Part shown: piece after piece, positions 1 through 11,278 of the stretch
Layout: the number at the start of each line of letters is the position of its first letter
Numbering within the stretch: the stretch's first letter is position 1
Origin: DASZHJ01 sp035581425
Lineage (GTDB): Bacteria; Pseudomonadota; Alphaproteobacteria; ATCC43930; CGMCC-115725
Assembly (NCBI GenBank): GCA_035581425.1
Contig: DATJVP010000055.1
Location: 1-45,861, forward strand
DNA length: 45,861 nt
Direction: 5' to 3'
Notes under the pieces: model-generated
Told to the model about the DNA's origin: nothing
What the model saw: the letters and a program-made list of their open reading frames with translations, nothing else
The model's database searches: none
Position numbers and translations under genes: made by a program

Positions 1-93
1 GCAGCTATTTTGGAACCTGTGCAAAACCTACCATTCGCCCCCGCTAAGGGCAAACATTCAATGCTCCGCTAGTCGCAGGAGACACGCCTTCGC

Positions 94-1185
94 TCAATAA
101 GGGAACGGCCAGAGCCGCAGCTTCTCCTTCGCGATCTGCCACAGCCGCGCGAGGCCGCGCGGCTCGACGATCAGGAAGAAGATGATGAGCGTGCCGAAGA
201 CGATCTGCTGAATGTTGGTGCTGAGATTGACGGGGATGACGTAGCCGAGCTTCGGCGGCAGATTCTCCAAGAGGAGCGGCAGGAAGGTGATGAACGCGGA
301 GCCGAGGAAGCAACCGAGGATGCTGCCGAGCCCTCCGATGATGATCATGAAGAGCACGTTGAAGGAGATGTCGATGTCGAAGGCGAGCGCCTCGATGCTC
401 GATGTGTAGACGAAGGCCCAGAGCGCGCCCGCTAGTCCGCAATAGAATGAGCTGATGGCGAAGGCGAGGAGCTTCGTCTGGAGCGGCCGGATGCCGATGA
501 TCTCCGCCGCGATGTCCATGTCGCGGATCGCCATCCAGGCGCGGCCCACGCGTCCGCGCACGAGGTTCTTCGCGGCGAGCGCCATCAGCACGGCGACGCT
601 TAGGACGAAATAGTATTTGTAATAGGGGCTCGAGCCCGCACCCGTAACGAAGAAATTGCCGACGATCGCGCGCGGCGGCGCGCTGATGACGCCGGAAGGA
701 GTGTAGTTGACGAACCAGGGCTGGCGATTGAAGAGCCAGATCAAGAAGAATTGCGACGCCAGCGTCGCCACCGCGAGGTAGAAGCCCTTGATCCGAAGGC
801 TCGGGAAGCCGAAGAGCACGCCAACCCCAGCGGCGATCAACGCCGCCAGCAGGAAGACCAGGAGGATGTTGAGTCCCGGAAAAGCGGTGGCGAGCTTGTA
901 GGTCGCGAACGCCCCGACCGCCATGAAGCCGCCGGTGCCGAGCGAGACCTGGCCTGCATAGCCCGTGAGGATGTTGAGCCCGATCGCCGCGAGCGAGTAG
1001 ATGAGGAAAGGGAGCATGATTGGCCCGAGCCAATAAGCTGCACCCGTTTGCGATGCGAAAAGCGGGATCGCTCCATAGGCGATGACCAATCCCAGGACGA
1101 TGAGGATGCGGTCCTGGCGGATCGGGAAGATCGCCTGATCCGACTCGTAGCTCGTCTTGAATTGTCCGGCCTCGCGATAAAGCAT
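94..1185 (-). CDS. livM: Branched-chain-type ABC transporter permease (LivM family)
   Basis: A 363-residue polytopic inner-membrane permease. Hydrophobic segments run throughout, with a LivM-type SLGTGGFMAVGAF segment near residue 85 and the cytoplasmic coupling loop GRAWMAIRDMDIAAEIIGI near residue 215, which would contact the ATPases. It pairs with the LivH-like permease encoded 4 nt upstream and is powered by the LivG-like ATPase. The ATG at 1185 is the natural start because it directly follows the livH stop. It is the last gene of this operon inside the window. Positions 1-93 hold no further reading frame, so any LivF or substrate-binding gene lies beyond the left edge. The substrate cannot be read from sequence; the linked acyl-CoA ligase suggests a carboxylic acid rather than leucine. 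Confidence 0.92.
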   Translation of the reverse strand: MLYREAGQFKTSYESDQAIFPIRQDRILIVLGLVIAYGAIPLFASQTGAAYWLGPIMLPFLIYSLAAIGLNILTGYAGQVSLGTGGFMAVGAFATYKLATAFPGLNILLVFLLAALIAAGVGVLFGFPSLRIKGFYLAVATLASQFFLIWLFNRQPWFVNYTPSGVISAPPRAIVGNFFVTGAGSSPYYKYYFVLSVAVLMALAAKNLVRGRVGRAWMAIRDMDIAAEIIGIRPLQTKLLAFAISSFYCGLAGALWAFVYTSSIEALAFDIDISFNVLFMIIIGGLGSILGCFLGSAFITFLPLLLENLPPKLGYVIPVNLSTNIQQIVFGTLIIFFLIVEPRGLARLWQIAKEKLRLWPFPY

Positions 1186-1189
1186 CGGC

Positions 1190-2128
1190 TCACACTCTCT
1201 CGATGATGCGCTCGCCGAAGAGGCCCTGCGGCCGGAACAGCAGGAAGATCAGGGCGAGCATGTAGGCAAACCAATCCTCGATCGCGCCGCCGGTGACGGG
1301 GCGCCAATAGAATTCCGCGATCTTCTCGGTCGAGCCCACGATGAGCCCGCCGACGATCGCGCCGGGGATCGAGGTGAAGCCGCCGAGGATCAGCACAGGC
1401 AGCGCGCGGAGCGCCACCTGCTCGATCGAGAATTGCACGCTCCCGAGGGTCGAGCCCCACATGATCCCCGCGACGAGCGCCACGAGCCCCGCGGCGATCC
1501 AGACGATGACCCAGATCGAGCGGAGCGGGATGCCAACGGAGAGCGCGGCCTGGTGATCGTCGGCGACGGCGCGAAGCGCGCGTCCAACGCGCGTCTTCTG
1601 GAAGAAGATTGCGAGTGCCGCCACCAGCGAGCCCGCGACCAGCGCCGCCAACAGGTCGAGCGACTGGATCAGGACCTCGCCGAGGAAGATCGGATGCCCC
1701 GGCAGGCCCACGTCGAGCGGGCGCACGTCGCCGCCCCAGATGATCTGGCCGATACCGCGCAGGAAGTAGGTGATGCCGATCGTCGCCATGAAGAGGATGA
1801 TCTGCTCCTGGTTGACGAGCGGGCGCAGCACCAGCCGCTCCACCGCGAAGGCGAGCACGATCATCACGACGATGGTGATGAGGAGCGCGCCCCAGATCCC
1901 CGCGCCGCTATCGATGCAGCCCGCGAAGTTGAGTGCGGCGAAGAGCACCATGGTGCCCTGCGCGAAATTGAAGACGCCAGAAGCCTTGTAGATCAGTACG
2001 AACCCGAGCGCGACCAGCGAGTAAAGCACACCGCTCAGCAACCCTCCGATCAGCACCGTCGCGAAATTCGCGGGATCCGACGCCATGGCCACGAAGGGCC
2101 CGATGAAGATGCCGTAGATTATGTTCAT
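1190..2128 (-). CDS. livH: Branched-chain-type ABC transporter permease (LivH family)
   Basis: A 312-residue inner-membrane permease of the LivH family. It has multiple hydrophobic helices, the family segment GVFNFAQGTMVLF near residue 50 and the coupling loop TRVGRALRAVADDHQAALSVGI near residue 180. The chosen start is ATG at 2128, because an AGGAG ribosome-binding site lies about 6 nt upstream; the frame is open 14 codons further but has no better site. It lies between livG (72 nt upstream, with a small hairpin in the gap) and livM (4 nt downstream). With LivM it forms the membrane pore of the importer. Confidence 0.92.
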   Translation of the reverse strand: MNIIYGIFIGPFVAMASDPANFATVLIGGLLSGVLYSLVALGFVLIYKASGVFNFAQGTMVLFAALNFAGCIDSGAGIWGALLITIVVMIVLAFAVERLVLRPLVNQEQIILFMATIGITYFLRGIGQIIWGGDVRPLDVGLPGHPIFLGEVLIQSLDLLAALVAGSLVAALAIFFQKTRVGRALRAVADDHQAALSVGIPLRSIWVIVWIAAGLVALVAGIMWGSTLGSVQFSIEQVALRALPVLILGGFTSIPGAIVGGLIVGSTEKIAEFYWRPVTGGAIEDWFAYMLALIFLLFRPQGLFGERIIERV

Positions 2129-2166
2129 CGCCGAACTCCTCGCCCCTCCGCCTCGAGGGGAGAGGG

Positions 2167-2186
2167 GCAATGTGTCCCGACATTGC
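2167..2186 (-). other. Small hairpin between livG and livH
   Basis: GCAATGT at 2167-2173 and ACATTGC at 2180-2186 form a perfect 7-bp stem with a 6-nt loop, in the 72-nt gap between livG and livH. There is no following T-run on the transcribed strand, so it is not a classical terminator. It could set relative expression or protect mRNA ends. That role is inference. Confidence 0.35.
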
Positions 2187-2200
2187 GACGCATCACCCCT

Positions 2201-2995
2201 TCACTCCTTATGCGCGACGCCGAGGTAGGCGTCGATGACGGTTTGGTCGGCGCGCACGAGGTCGGGTGCGCCATCGGCGATCTTGCGGCCGTAGTCGAGC
2301 ACGGCCACCCGGTCCGATATGTCCATGACGACGCCCATGTCGTGCTCGATGAGCGCGATCGTCGTGCCGAACTCGTCGTTGACGTCGAGGACGAAGCGGC
2401 ACATGTCCTCCTTCTCCTCGACGTTCATGCCCGCCATGGGCTCGTCGAGCAGCAGAAGCTTCGGCTCCATGGCGAGCGCGCGTCCGAGCTCTACGCGTTT
2501 CTGTAGCCCGTAGGGAAGCTGTCCTACCGGCGTCTTGCGGATCGCCTGGATCTCCAGGAAGTCGATGATCTCCTCGGCGTATTCGCGGTGCTCCAGCTCC
2601 TCCTTGAGCGCGGGCCCGTAATAGAGCGTCTGCCAGAGGAAGTTCCGCTTCATGCGCAGGAGCCGCCCCGTCATGATGTTGTCGAGCGTGCTCATGCCGC
2701 GGAAGAGAGCGACATTCTGGAAGGTGCGCGCGATCCCCTGCTCAGCCGCCTGATGCGGCCGCATGCGCCGGCGCGTCTCGCCTTGGAAGGTGATCGTGCC
2801 GCTCTGCGGGTGATAGAAGCCGTTGATCACGTTCAGCATCGAGGTCTTGCCGGCGCCGTTCGGGCCGATGATCGCGAGGATCTCATGCTCGCGGATCTCG
2901 AGGCTGATATCCGTGAGCGCCTTCACGCCGCCGAAAGACAGGCTGATGTGATCGGCTTTGAGGATGGGCTCGCCGATCCGTTTCTCTGATGGCAT
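2201..2995 (-). CDS. livG: Branched-chain-type ABC transporter ATP-binding protein (LivG family)
   Basis: A 264-residue cytoplasmic ATPase. It shows Walker A (GPNGAGKTS, near residue 47), a LivG-style signature (LPYGLQKRVELGRAL in place of LSGGQ), Walker B (LLLLDEP) followed by AGMN, and the switch histidine in IEHDMGVVMDISD. The ATG at 2995 is 4 nt downstream of the acyl-CoA ligase stop. A further in-frame extension to 3055 would overlap the ligase gene and reads as low-complexity arginine/serine, so it was rejected. It drives the LivH/LivM permeases. A partner LivF ATPase is expected but not present here. Confidence 0.93.
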   Translation of the reverse strand: MPSEKRIGEPILKADHISLSFGGVKALTDISLEIREHEILAIIGPNGAGKTSMLNVINGFYHPQSGTITFQGETRRRMRPHQAAEQGIARTFQNVALFRGMSTLDNIMTGRLLRMKRNFLWQTLYYGPALKEELEHREYAEEIIDFLEIQAIRKTPVGQLPYGLQKRVELGRALAMEPKLLLLDEPMAGMNVEEKEDMCRFVLDVNDEFGTTIALIEHDMGVVMDISDRVAVLDYGRKIADGAPDLVRADQTVIDAYLGVAHKE

Positions 2996-2999
2996 CGAT

Positions 3000-5012
3000 C
3001 TAGCTCGCGCGCCGCAGCGGCTCGACGATGGCGGGGATCGGCTGCGTCTTGGCATCGCGGATCTTGAGGTCCGCCTTGAGCGTGCCCTTGCGTCCGTCCT
3101 CGAAGGTCACCTGCGTCTCGATCGCGGCGTGGTCGCGATCGGAGTAAAGCGCGTCGACGAGGGGCTGGTAGCGCTCGCCGATGAAGCGCCGGCGCACCTT
3201 GCGCGTGCGCGTGAGCTCGCCGTCGTCGGCGTCGAGCTCCTTGTGCAGGATGAGGAAGCGCCGTATCTGCGAGCCCGCGAGATGGGGCTCCGCCGCGAGA
3301 TCGCGGTTCACCTGCTCGACGCAGCCCCGCAGGAGCTCGTAGACCTTGTCGAGGCTCGCGAGCTCCATGTAGCCGCCGTAGACGATGCCGTTACGCTCGG
3401 CCCAATTGCCGACGGCCTCGGGGTCGATGTTGATGAAGACGGTGGCGTAGGGCCGGTTCGGCCCGAAGGCCACGGCCTCGCGGATGTACGGGAAGAACTT
3501 GAGTTTGTTCTCGAGGAATTTCGGCGCGAAGAGCGTGCCGTCCTGCAGCTTCCCCACATCCTTGGCGCGGTCGATGATGTGCAGGTGGTGCATGTCGTCG
3601 AGGAAGCCGGCATCGCCCGAATGCGTCCAGCCGTCGGGCCGCTTGGTCTCCGCGGTCGCCTGCGCGTTCTTGTAATAGCCCTCGAAGACGCCCGGGCTCC
3701 GGTAGAGCACCTCGCCGTCATCGCCGATTTTAACCTCGACGCCGCTCACGGTGGTGCCGACGGTGTCGGGGCGGACTTGCCCGTTCGGCTGGATGCACAG
3801 GAACACCGAGCACTCCGTCATGCCATAGAGCTGCTTGATGTTCATTCCGAGCGATCGATAGAAGTTGAAGATGTCGGGCCCAATCGCCTCGCCCGCGGTA
3901 TAGGCGAGGCGGATGCGGGTGAAGCCCAGCGTGTTCTTGAGCGGGCCATAGATCAGCAGGTTTCCGAGCCCGTAGAGCAGGCGGTCGCCGACCGAAACCT
4001 TCTCGCCATCGAGGATCTTGCCGCCGACACGGCGTGCGATGTTCATGAATCGCTTGAAGAGCCAACGCTTGATCGCGCTGGCATCCTCCATGCGGATCAT
4101 CACCTGCGTCAGGATGTTCTCGTAGATGCGGGGCGGGGCGAAGAAATAGGTGGGGCCGAGCTCGCGCAGGTCGGTCATGACGGTCGCACCCGATTCCGGG
4201 CAGCTCACGCAGAACCCCGCGCAATAGGATTGGCTCAGCGAGAAGACATAGTCGCCGACCCACGCCATCGGCAGATAGGCCAGCACCTCCTCGTCCTCGC
4301 GCAGCCCCTCGAAGGCGATGGCGCTCCAGGTCATCTTGATGACGTTGTCGAAGGTGAGCATGACGCCCTTCGACTGCCCGGTCGTGCCGGAGGTGTAGAG
4401 GATCACCGCGACGTCGCTGCCGTGGCCCTTCGCTATCTCCGCATCGAGGAAGCCCGGATGCTCGGCGCCGAAAGCGCGGCCCCGCTCCTGGATCTCCTCA
4501 TAGGAGGTGAGCCTGCTGCGGTCGTAGTGCCGCATGCCCCGAGGATCGGAATAAATGATGCCTTCTATGCGCGGCAGCCGCTCCATCACAGATTGCACTT
4601 TGTCGACCTGCTCTTGGTCCTCCGCGACCACGAAGCGGACCTCGGCGTGGTCGAGGACGTATTCCATCTCGCTCGCGACCGCGTCCTGATAGACCGGCAC
4701 GGGAACGCCGCCGAGACTTTGCGCCGCGGGGATCGCCCAATAAAGGCGCGGGCGGTTGTCGCCGATGATGCCGAGCTTGTCGCCGCGCTTGAAGCCCATC
4801 GCGGCGAGGCCGAGCGCCAAGTCGCGCACCTGCTCGGCCGCTTGAGCCCAGGTCCAGCTCTGCCAGATGCCGAATTCCTTCTCGCGCATCGCGGGGCGGT
4901 TGCCTCGCCGCTTGGCGTTGTCGAGCAGCAGTTTCGGGAAGGTGTCGAGGGCGGGATCGCCGGCGGCGCTTGGCTGGGGCGCGTCGTGGATCACTTTCTC
5001 GGCAACGGCCAT
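3000..5012 (-). CDS. AMP-dependent long-chain acyl-CoA synthetase
   Basis: A 670-residue adenylate-forming ligase that would activate a carboxylic acid to its CoA thioester with ATP. Visible motifs are the AMP-binding loop YTSGTTGQSKGVMLT, the YRSPGVFEGYYKN region, the GDAGFLDDMHHLHIIDRAKD core and a C-terminal LTRTRKVRRRF segment typical of the long FadD15-like group. The start at 5012 is preceded by GAGAGGA; 19 upstream codons look non-coding. It is the first gene of the operon with livG, livH and livM. This linkage is common in alphaproteobacteria and suggests uptake and CoA-trapping of a fatty or aromatic acid. The substrate is unknown. Confidence 0.88.
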   Translation of the reverse strand: MAVAEKVIHDAPQPSAAGDPALDTFPKLLLDNAKRRGNRPAMREKEFGIWQSWTWAQAAEQVRDLALGLAAMGFKRGDKLGIIGDNRPRLYWAIPAAQSLGGVPVPVYQDAVASEMEYVLDHAEVRFVVAEDQEQVDKVQSVMERLPRIEGIIYSDPRGMRHYDRSRLTSYEEIQERGRAFGAEHPGFLDAEIAKGHGSDVAVILYTSGTTGQSKGVMLTFDNVIKMTWSAIAFEGLREDEEVLAYLPMAWVGDYVFSLSQSYCAGFCVSCPESGATVMTDLRELGPTYFFAPPRIYENILTQVMIRMEDASAIKRWLFKRFMNIARRVGGKILDGEKVSVGDRLLYGLGNLLIYGPLKNTLGFTRIRLAYTAGEAIGPDIFNFYRSLGMNIKQLYGMTECSVFLCIQPNGQVRPDTVGTTVSGVEVKIGDDGEVLYRSPGVFEGYYKNAQATAETKRPDGWTHSGDAGFLDDMHHLHIIDRAKDVGKLQDGTLFAPKFLENKLKFFPYIREAVAFGPNRPYATVFINIDPEAVGNWAERNGIVYGGYMELASLDKVYELLRGCVEQVNRDLAAEPHLAGSQIRRFLILHKELDADDGELTRTRKVRRRFIGERYQPLVDALYSDRDHAAIETQVTFEDGRKGTLKADLKIRDAKTQPIPAIVEPLRRAS

Positions 5013-5257
5013 GTCGTCCTCTCCCTCTAGCGCTCGGATTGCCAACGGGAAAGCCGCCGGTCGGGGCATGCTCTGCCTCCGAACCGCTGCCCTGCAACCC
5101 TCCCGCCTTCTTGCGTTTTTTGCTTACCAGACATGCACCAGGGCCAAGCCTAGGTAAGCTAAAGGCGCAAAGGGGTCAAGCAGATGCGGCGCGCGGAGCG
5201 ATCACGGTTGCGTTGAGGGGGCAGGCGCAGCGGGAGCGGCGCCTAACCGTCTGCCTC

Positions 5258-6016
5258 TCAGAGGAATTTCGTCGGCCGGATCATCGCGCGCCACATATGG
5301 GCGACTGGGCTCCCATCGTAGCCGAGACCCTCCTTCGGTTGACGGAAGTTCCGGCCGATCACGTCTGCGAACTCCTCGATCTGGATCTGCTTGCTGGGAT
5401 CGAAGGAATAGATGTCGCTGACGCAGATAAGGCGCGAGGTCATGTACCACTTGTGCCCACGCGCACGGCGATATTCGTCCTCGATGTAAGGATCGGGACG
5501 ATAATTCGGGCCGAAGAGCTTGTGGTACATCTCGGGATAGGCATAACCCACGGACTCGTCCGGGTAGAACCGCAGCGCCTGATGCGTGCGGATCGCCCAG
5601 CTCACCTCCGGCTCGACATAGGGCTCGACGAGCTGCGCGCCCCAATAGCCGTGATCCCCACGAATGAGCCCGACGACGGCGATGTCGTGGAGGAGGCAGG
5701 CAAGCACCACCTTCTCGTCATATCCCGCCTTCTGCGCGTGATGCGCGCTCTGCAGCAGGTGCTGCCCACCCCTAAAGCGAAGCTTGAAGAAGTCGATGAG
5801 CGTCGGCTTCTCCGGCATCTTCGGGAGACGCGGGTCGTCGCCCATCATCATGTACTTGCCGGGATTGGCCGCCACCAGCTTCGCGCCGGCACCGTCATGC
5901 CTCGCGCCTTCGACCATCGTGAAGAGCGCCGAAGGCAGAACCAGCGCATCGAGCTCGCGAATCTTTTGCTCCTCGATAGCGTCGGCGTGGTCGGCGAGGG
6001 AAACGGAGGCAGGCAT
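5258..6016 (-). CDS. HD-domain protein (phosphohydrolase or PhnZ-like oxygenase fold)
   Basis: A 252-residue soluble protein. The centre carries an HD-type metal site: histidine in QSAHHAQ, the HD pair in CLLHDIAV, a histidine in GDHGYWGA and another in RTHQALRF. The pattern resembles both HD phosphohydrolases and diiron HD oxygenases such as PhnZ; I cannot decide between them. The C-terminal third is rich in Tyr, Arg and Pro (YPEMYHKLFGPNYRPDPY). ATG at 6016 is chosen because the domain starts soon after it and the 26 extra codons upstream look like 5' leader. It is divergent from acnA and followed by the ligase/transporter operon after a 245-nt gap, so a functional link is uncertain. Confidence 0.75.
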   Translation of the reverse strand: MPASVSLADHADAIEEQKIRELDALVLPSALFTMVEGARHDGAGAKLVAANPGKYMMMGDDPRLPKMPEKPTLIDFFKLRFRGGQHLLQSAHHAQKAGYDEKVVLACLLHDIAVVGLIRGDHGYWGAQLVEPYVEPEVSWAIRTHQALRFYPDESVGYAYPEMYHKLFGPNYRPDPYIEDEYRRARGHKWYMTSRLICVSDIYSFDPSKQIQIEEFADVIGRNFRQPKEGLGYDGSPVAHMWRAMIRPTKFL

Positions 6017-6231
6017 GGCTGAGGGCCCTCCAGGAAAACCGAAAATCCGCTTTGCGGCTGTGTGAATTCTAGGCAGCTTCGGGCCGCCCGGCAATCGCGC
6101 CGGCGGCCTCCGACTCGCCTCGGAAGCACCGCTCTTGATCTCGGCCGCCGGAAGCGGTAGCAGCGGGGCGCGCTGGCGCGGGGTGCCGGTCCTCGGCCCC
6201 GTCCCCGATCCTCTTTCAGGAGATCAGATCC
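6017..6231. promoter_or_regulatory. Divergent intergenic region, HD protein / acnA
   Basis: A 215-nt gap between two divergent genes that must hold both promoters. The only convincing short element is the acnA ribosome-binding site AGGAGA at about 6219-6224. A TTGATC at about 6138 followed 17 nt later by TAGCAG is a weak sigma70-like candidate for acnA. No operator repeats were seen. Confidence 0.35.
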
Positions 6232-8934
<2,703 letters not shown>

Positions 8935-9011
8935 GTATCGCTCGCAATTTCTCACCAGCTCGTGAAAGAAGCTGATTGGCAAGGTCGGGCGACGAGCGGC
9001 ATCATGGCGAC

Positions 9012-9758
9012 ATGATGCTGCGCCTCGTTCTTGCAATTTTTGCCCTGGGGCTCACCGCCGCGACCGCCCAGGCGCAAGGCGGCGCGCCGTCGAGCCGGCC
9101 GATCGTGGTTGAGCTCTTCACCTCGCAGGGCTGCTCCTCCTGCCCGCCGGCGGACGCCTTTCTCGGTGAGCTCGCGAAGCGGCCGAACGTGCTCGCCTTG
9201 GGCTTTCACGTCGACTACTGGGACTACATCGGCTGGAAGGATCCCTACGCGAGCAAGCTCGCGACCCAGCGCCAACGGCTCTATGCCCACGCCTTCGATC
9301 TCTCCTACGTCTACACGCCGCAGATGGTCGTGAATGGCGAGGCGCAGGCGGTGGGCTCCGAGCGCGGCGACGTCGAGAGCGCGCTCAAGAAAGTCAGCGC
9401 GCATCCGGCCGCGGGACCGAGCCTCAGCCTCGCCCTCGCTCGCGACGGCGCGCTTGCGGTGCACATCGGCGCCGGCAAGGAGGAGACGGCGACGGTGTGG
9501 CTTGCCTGTTTCGACCGCGAGCACAAGACGCCGGTGACGCGTGGCGAGAACGCCGGCAGCACGCTCACGAATTACCGGATTGTGCGGCACTTCGAGGCGA
9601 TCGGAATCTGGAAGGGCGCGGCGCTCGACCTCGAGGTGCCGGCGGCGGAGATGACGGAGTACGTCGGCGGGCCGGATCGCGGGGTCGCGGTGCTGGTGCA
9701 GCGCGGCGAGGTCGGCCCCATCCTCGCGGCAGAGGTTCTCTCGGCCGTAGGACAGTAG
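9012..9758 (+). CDS. DUF1223 family exported thioredoxin-like protein
   Basis: A 248-residue secreted protein. A signal peptide (MMLRLVLAIFALGLTAATAQA) is followed directly by the DUF1223 hallmark FTSQGCSSCPPAD, whose CSSC is a thioredoxin-like redox motif. LGFHVDYWDYIGWKDPY and a YVYTPQMVVNG segment are also typical of the family. The start is the ATGATG at 9012/9015, because the signal peptide begins there. The biochemical role of DUF1223 is not established; a periplasmic thiol function is inference. It follows acnA and is 12 nt upstream of the next membrane-protein gene, so those two are probably cotranscribed. Confidence 0.88.
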   Translation: MMLRLVLAIFALGLTAATAQAQGGAPSSRPIVVELFTSQGCSSCPPADAFLGELAKRPNVLALGFHVDYWDYIGWKDPYASKLATQRQRLYAHAFDLSYVYTPQMVVNGEAQAVGSERGDVESALKKVSAHPAAGPSLSLALARDGALAVHIGAGKEETATVWLACFDREHKTPVTRGENAGSTLTNYRIVRHFEAIGIWKGAALDLEVPAAEMTEYVGGPDRGVAVLVQRGEVGPILAAEVLSAVGQ

Positions 9759-9770
9759 GCGCGGGAGGTC

Positions 9771-11207
9771 ATGGCGGCGGCGGGGACGGGCACGCACGAC
9801 GCTGCGCTGGATCGGGCGGTCTTGCCGCTCATTGCGCTCGTTCTCGTCTACGCGGTCCTGCTCGCCGTCGGCGGACGGCTCCTCAACGATCCCGATACTT
9901 ATCTGCACATCGCGGCCGGCAATTGGATCTGGTCGCACGGATCCGTGCCCGCGACCGATCCCTTCTCAGCGACCATGGCGGGCGAGCGCTGGGTCGCGCA
10001 TGAGTGGCTCGCGGAAGTGCTGCTTGCGGGCGCCTATGGCACGCTGGGCGCTGCGGGGGCGGTGGCGCTCGTGGCGCTCGCGGCGGCGGCGAGCCTCGCC
10101 ATCCTGATCCGCACTCTCCTGGATTTCGTCCGTCCGCCGCTCGCACTTGCCGTCGCGGCTCTTGCTTTCTTCCTGATGGCGGCACATCTGACGGCGCGGC
10201 CGCATGCGGTGGCGCTCCCGGCGCTGGTCCTTTGGGCGTCGGCGCTGGTGCGCGCGCGCGCCGAGGATCGCCGGCCCTCGCTCGCGCTGTTGCCGGTCAT
10301 GGTGCTCTGGGCCAATCTCCACGGCGGCTTCGTGGTGGGGCTGGGGCTCGCGGGAGCGCTCGCGGTCGAGGCTGTGCTCCTCGCGCCCGATGGCGCGGCG
10401 CGCGGGAGAGCGATCCGCGGCTGGGGCCTTTTCCTCGTCGGCGCCGCGCTGGCTTCGCTCCTAACACCGCAGGGGATCGAGGGCTGGCTCTTCCCGATCC
10501 GGCTCATGCAGCAGACCTTCTCGCTCTCATTCGTAAACGAGTGGCGGGCGCCGGATTTCTCGACGTTGCAACCCCTGGAGCTGTGGCTCCTGGCGCTCCT
10601 TGGCTTCGGCTTCTGGATCGGGCTGCGGGTCCCGCCCTTCCGCCTCCTGTTGTTGCTGGGGCTCATTCATTTGGCGCTGAGCCGCACGCGAAATGCCGAG
10701 CTCCTGGCGCTCCTCGCCCCACTTCTCCTCGCGGGCGCGGCGGCGCGCGCGACAGAGCCAGCGGAGCCCGCCGAGGCAGAAGCGCCTGGCCCGCGCCCGC
10801 TCGCGGCCTTTCTGCTCGCCCTGGTGCTCCTCACCATGGGCGCCGCCTATCGCGGCTATACGCAGGAGAACCCACGAATCGCGCCCGCGGCCGCGCTCGC
10901 AGCCGCGGCGCAGGCGGGTCTCTCGGGTCCTGTCTTCAACGACTACGATTTCGGCGACTATCTGATTTTCCGCGGCTTCAGGCCCGCGGTCGACGGGCGT
11001 TTCGACGTTTACGGCGACGCCTTCATGCGCGATTACTCCGCCGCTCTCGATGCCGAGGGCGACGCGCTTCCGCGCTTCCTCGATCGCTACAAGCTCGTCT
11101 GGACGCTCCTCAAGCCCGACCTCCCCGCCGTCGCCGCGCTCGATCGCATGCCCGGTTGGCAGCGCGTCTACGCGGATTCAGCTGCGGTCGTACACCGCAG
11201 GCGGTAG
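9771..11207 (+). CDS. Polytopic inner-membrane protein, GT-C glycosyltransferase-like
   Basis: A 478-residue protein with about ten hydrophobic segments in the first 360 residues, then a soluble C-terminal part (GPVFNDYDFGDYLIFRGF, GRFDVYGDAF). The first periplasmic loop has NDPDTYLHIAAGNW, an acidic motif reminiscent of GT-C enzymes that use polyprenyl-phosphate sugars. No firm family can be named from sequence alone. The start has a GGGAGG site 3-8 nt upstream and lies 12 nt after the DUF1223 stop. Transcription converges on htpG. The function is unknown. Confidence 0.8.
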   Translation: MAAAGTGTHDAALDRAVLPLIALVLVYAVLLAVGGRLLNDPDTYLHIAAGNWIWSHGSVPATDPFSATMAGERWVAHEWLAEVLLAGAYGTLGAAGAVALVALAAAASLAILIRTLLDFVRPPLALAVAALAFFLMAAHLTARPHAVALPALVLWASALVRARAEDRRPSLALLPVMVLWANLHGGFVVGLGLAGALAVEAVLLAPDGAARGRAIRGWGLFLVGAALASLLTPQGIEGWLFPIRLMQQTFSLSFVNEWRAPDFSTLQPLELWLLALLGFGFWIGLRVPPFRLLLLLGLIHLALSRTRNAELLALLAPLLLAGAAARATEPAEPAEAEAPGPRPLAAFLLALVLLTMGAAYRGYTQENPRIAPAAALAAAAQAGLSGPVFNDYDFGDYLIFRGFRPAVDGRFDVYGDAFMRDYSAALDAEGDALPRFLDRYKLVWTLLKPDLPAVAALDRMPGWQRVYADSAAVVHRRR

Positions 11208-11215
11208 GCGATCGC

Positions 11216-11227
11216 GCGTCGAAGGAC
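11216..11227 (+). repeat. Partial copy of the GCGTCGAAGGAC repeat core
   Basis: The 12-mer GCGTCGAAGGAC in the convergent gap between the membrane-protein gene and htpG matches the core of the 28-nt repeats at 37324-37351 and 41534-41561. The downstream GCATGTGTGCG part is missing here, so the relation is tentative. Confidence 0.3.
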
Positions 11228-11278
11228 TCACGGCGCCGACCATGACGGCGACGAACGTGATCCCTCGGGCTCGGCGAC

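Noticed and set aside
2958..5030. Long plus-strand open frame opposite the acyl-CoA ligase gene
   Set aside because: It mirrors the ligase gene in a high-GC antisense frame. The translation is Arg/Ala/Asp/Leu-rich with no domain, while the minus strand shows clear adenylate-forming motifs.
5151..5179. TTGACC on the minus strand upstream of the acyl-CoA ligase operon as a sigma70 promoter
   Set aside because: The hexamer 17 nt downstream (TACCTA) matches the -10 consensus poorly.
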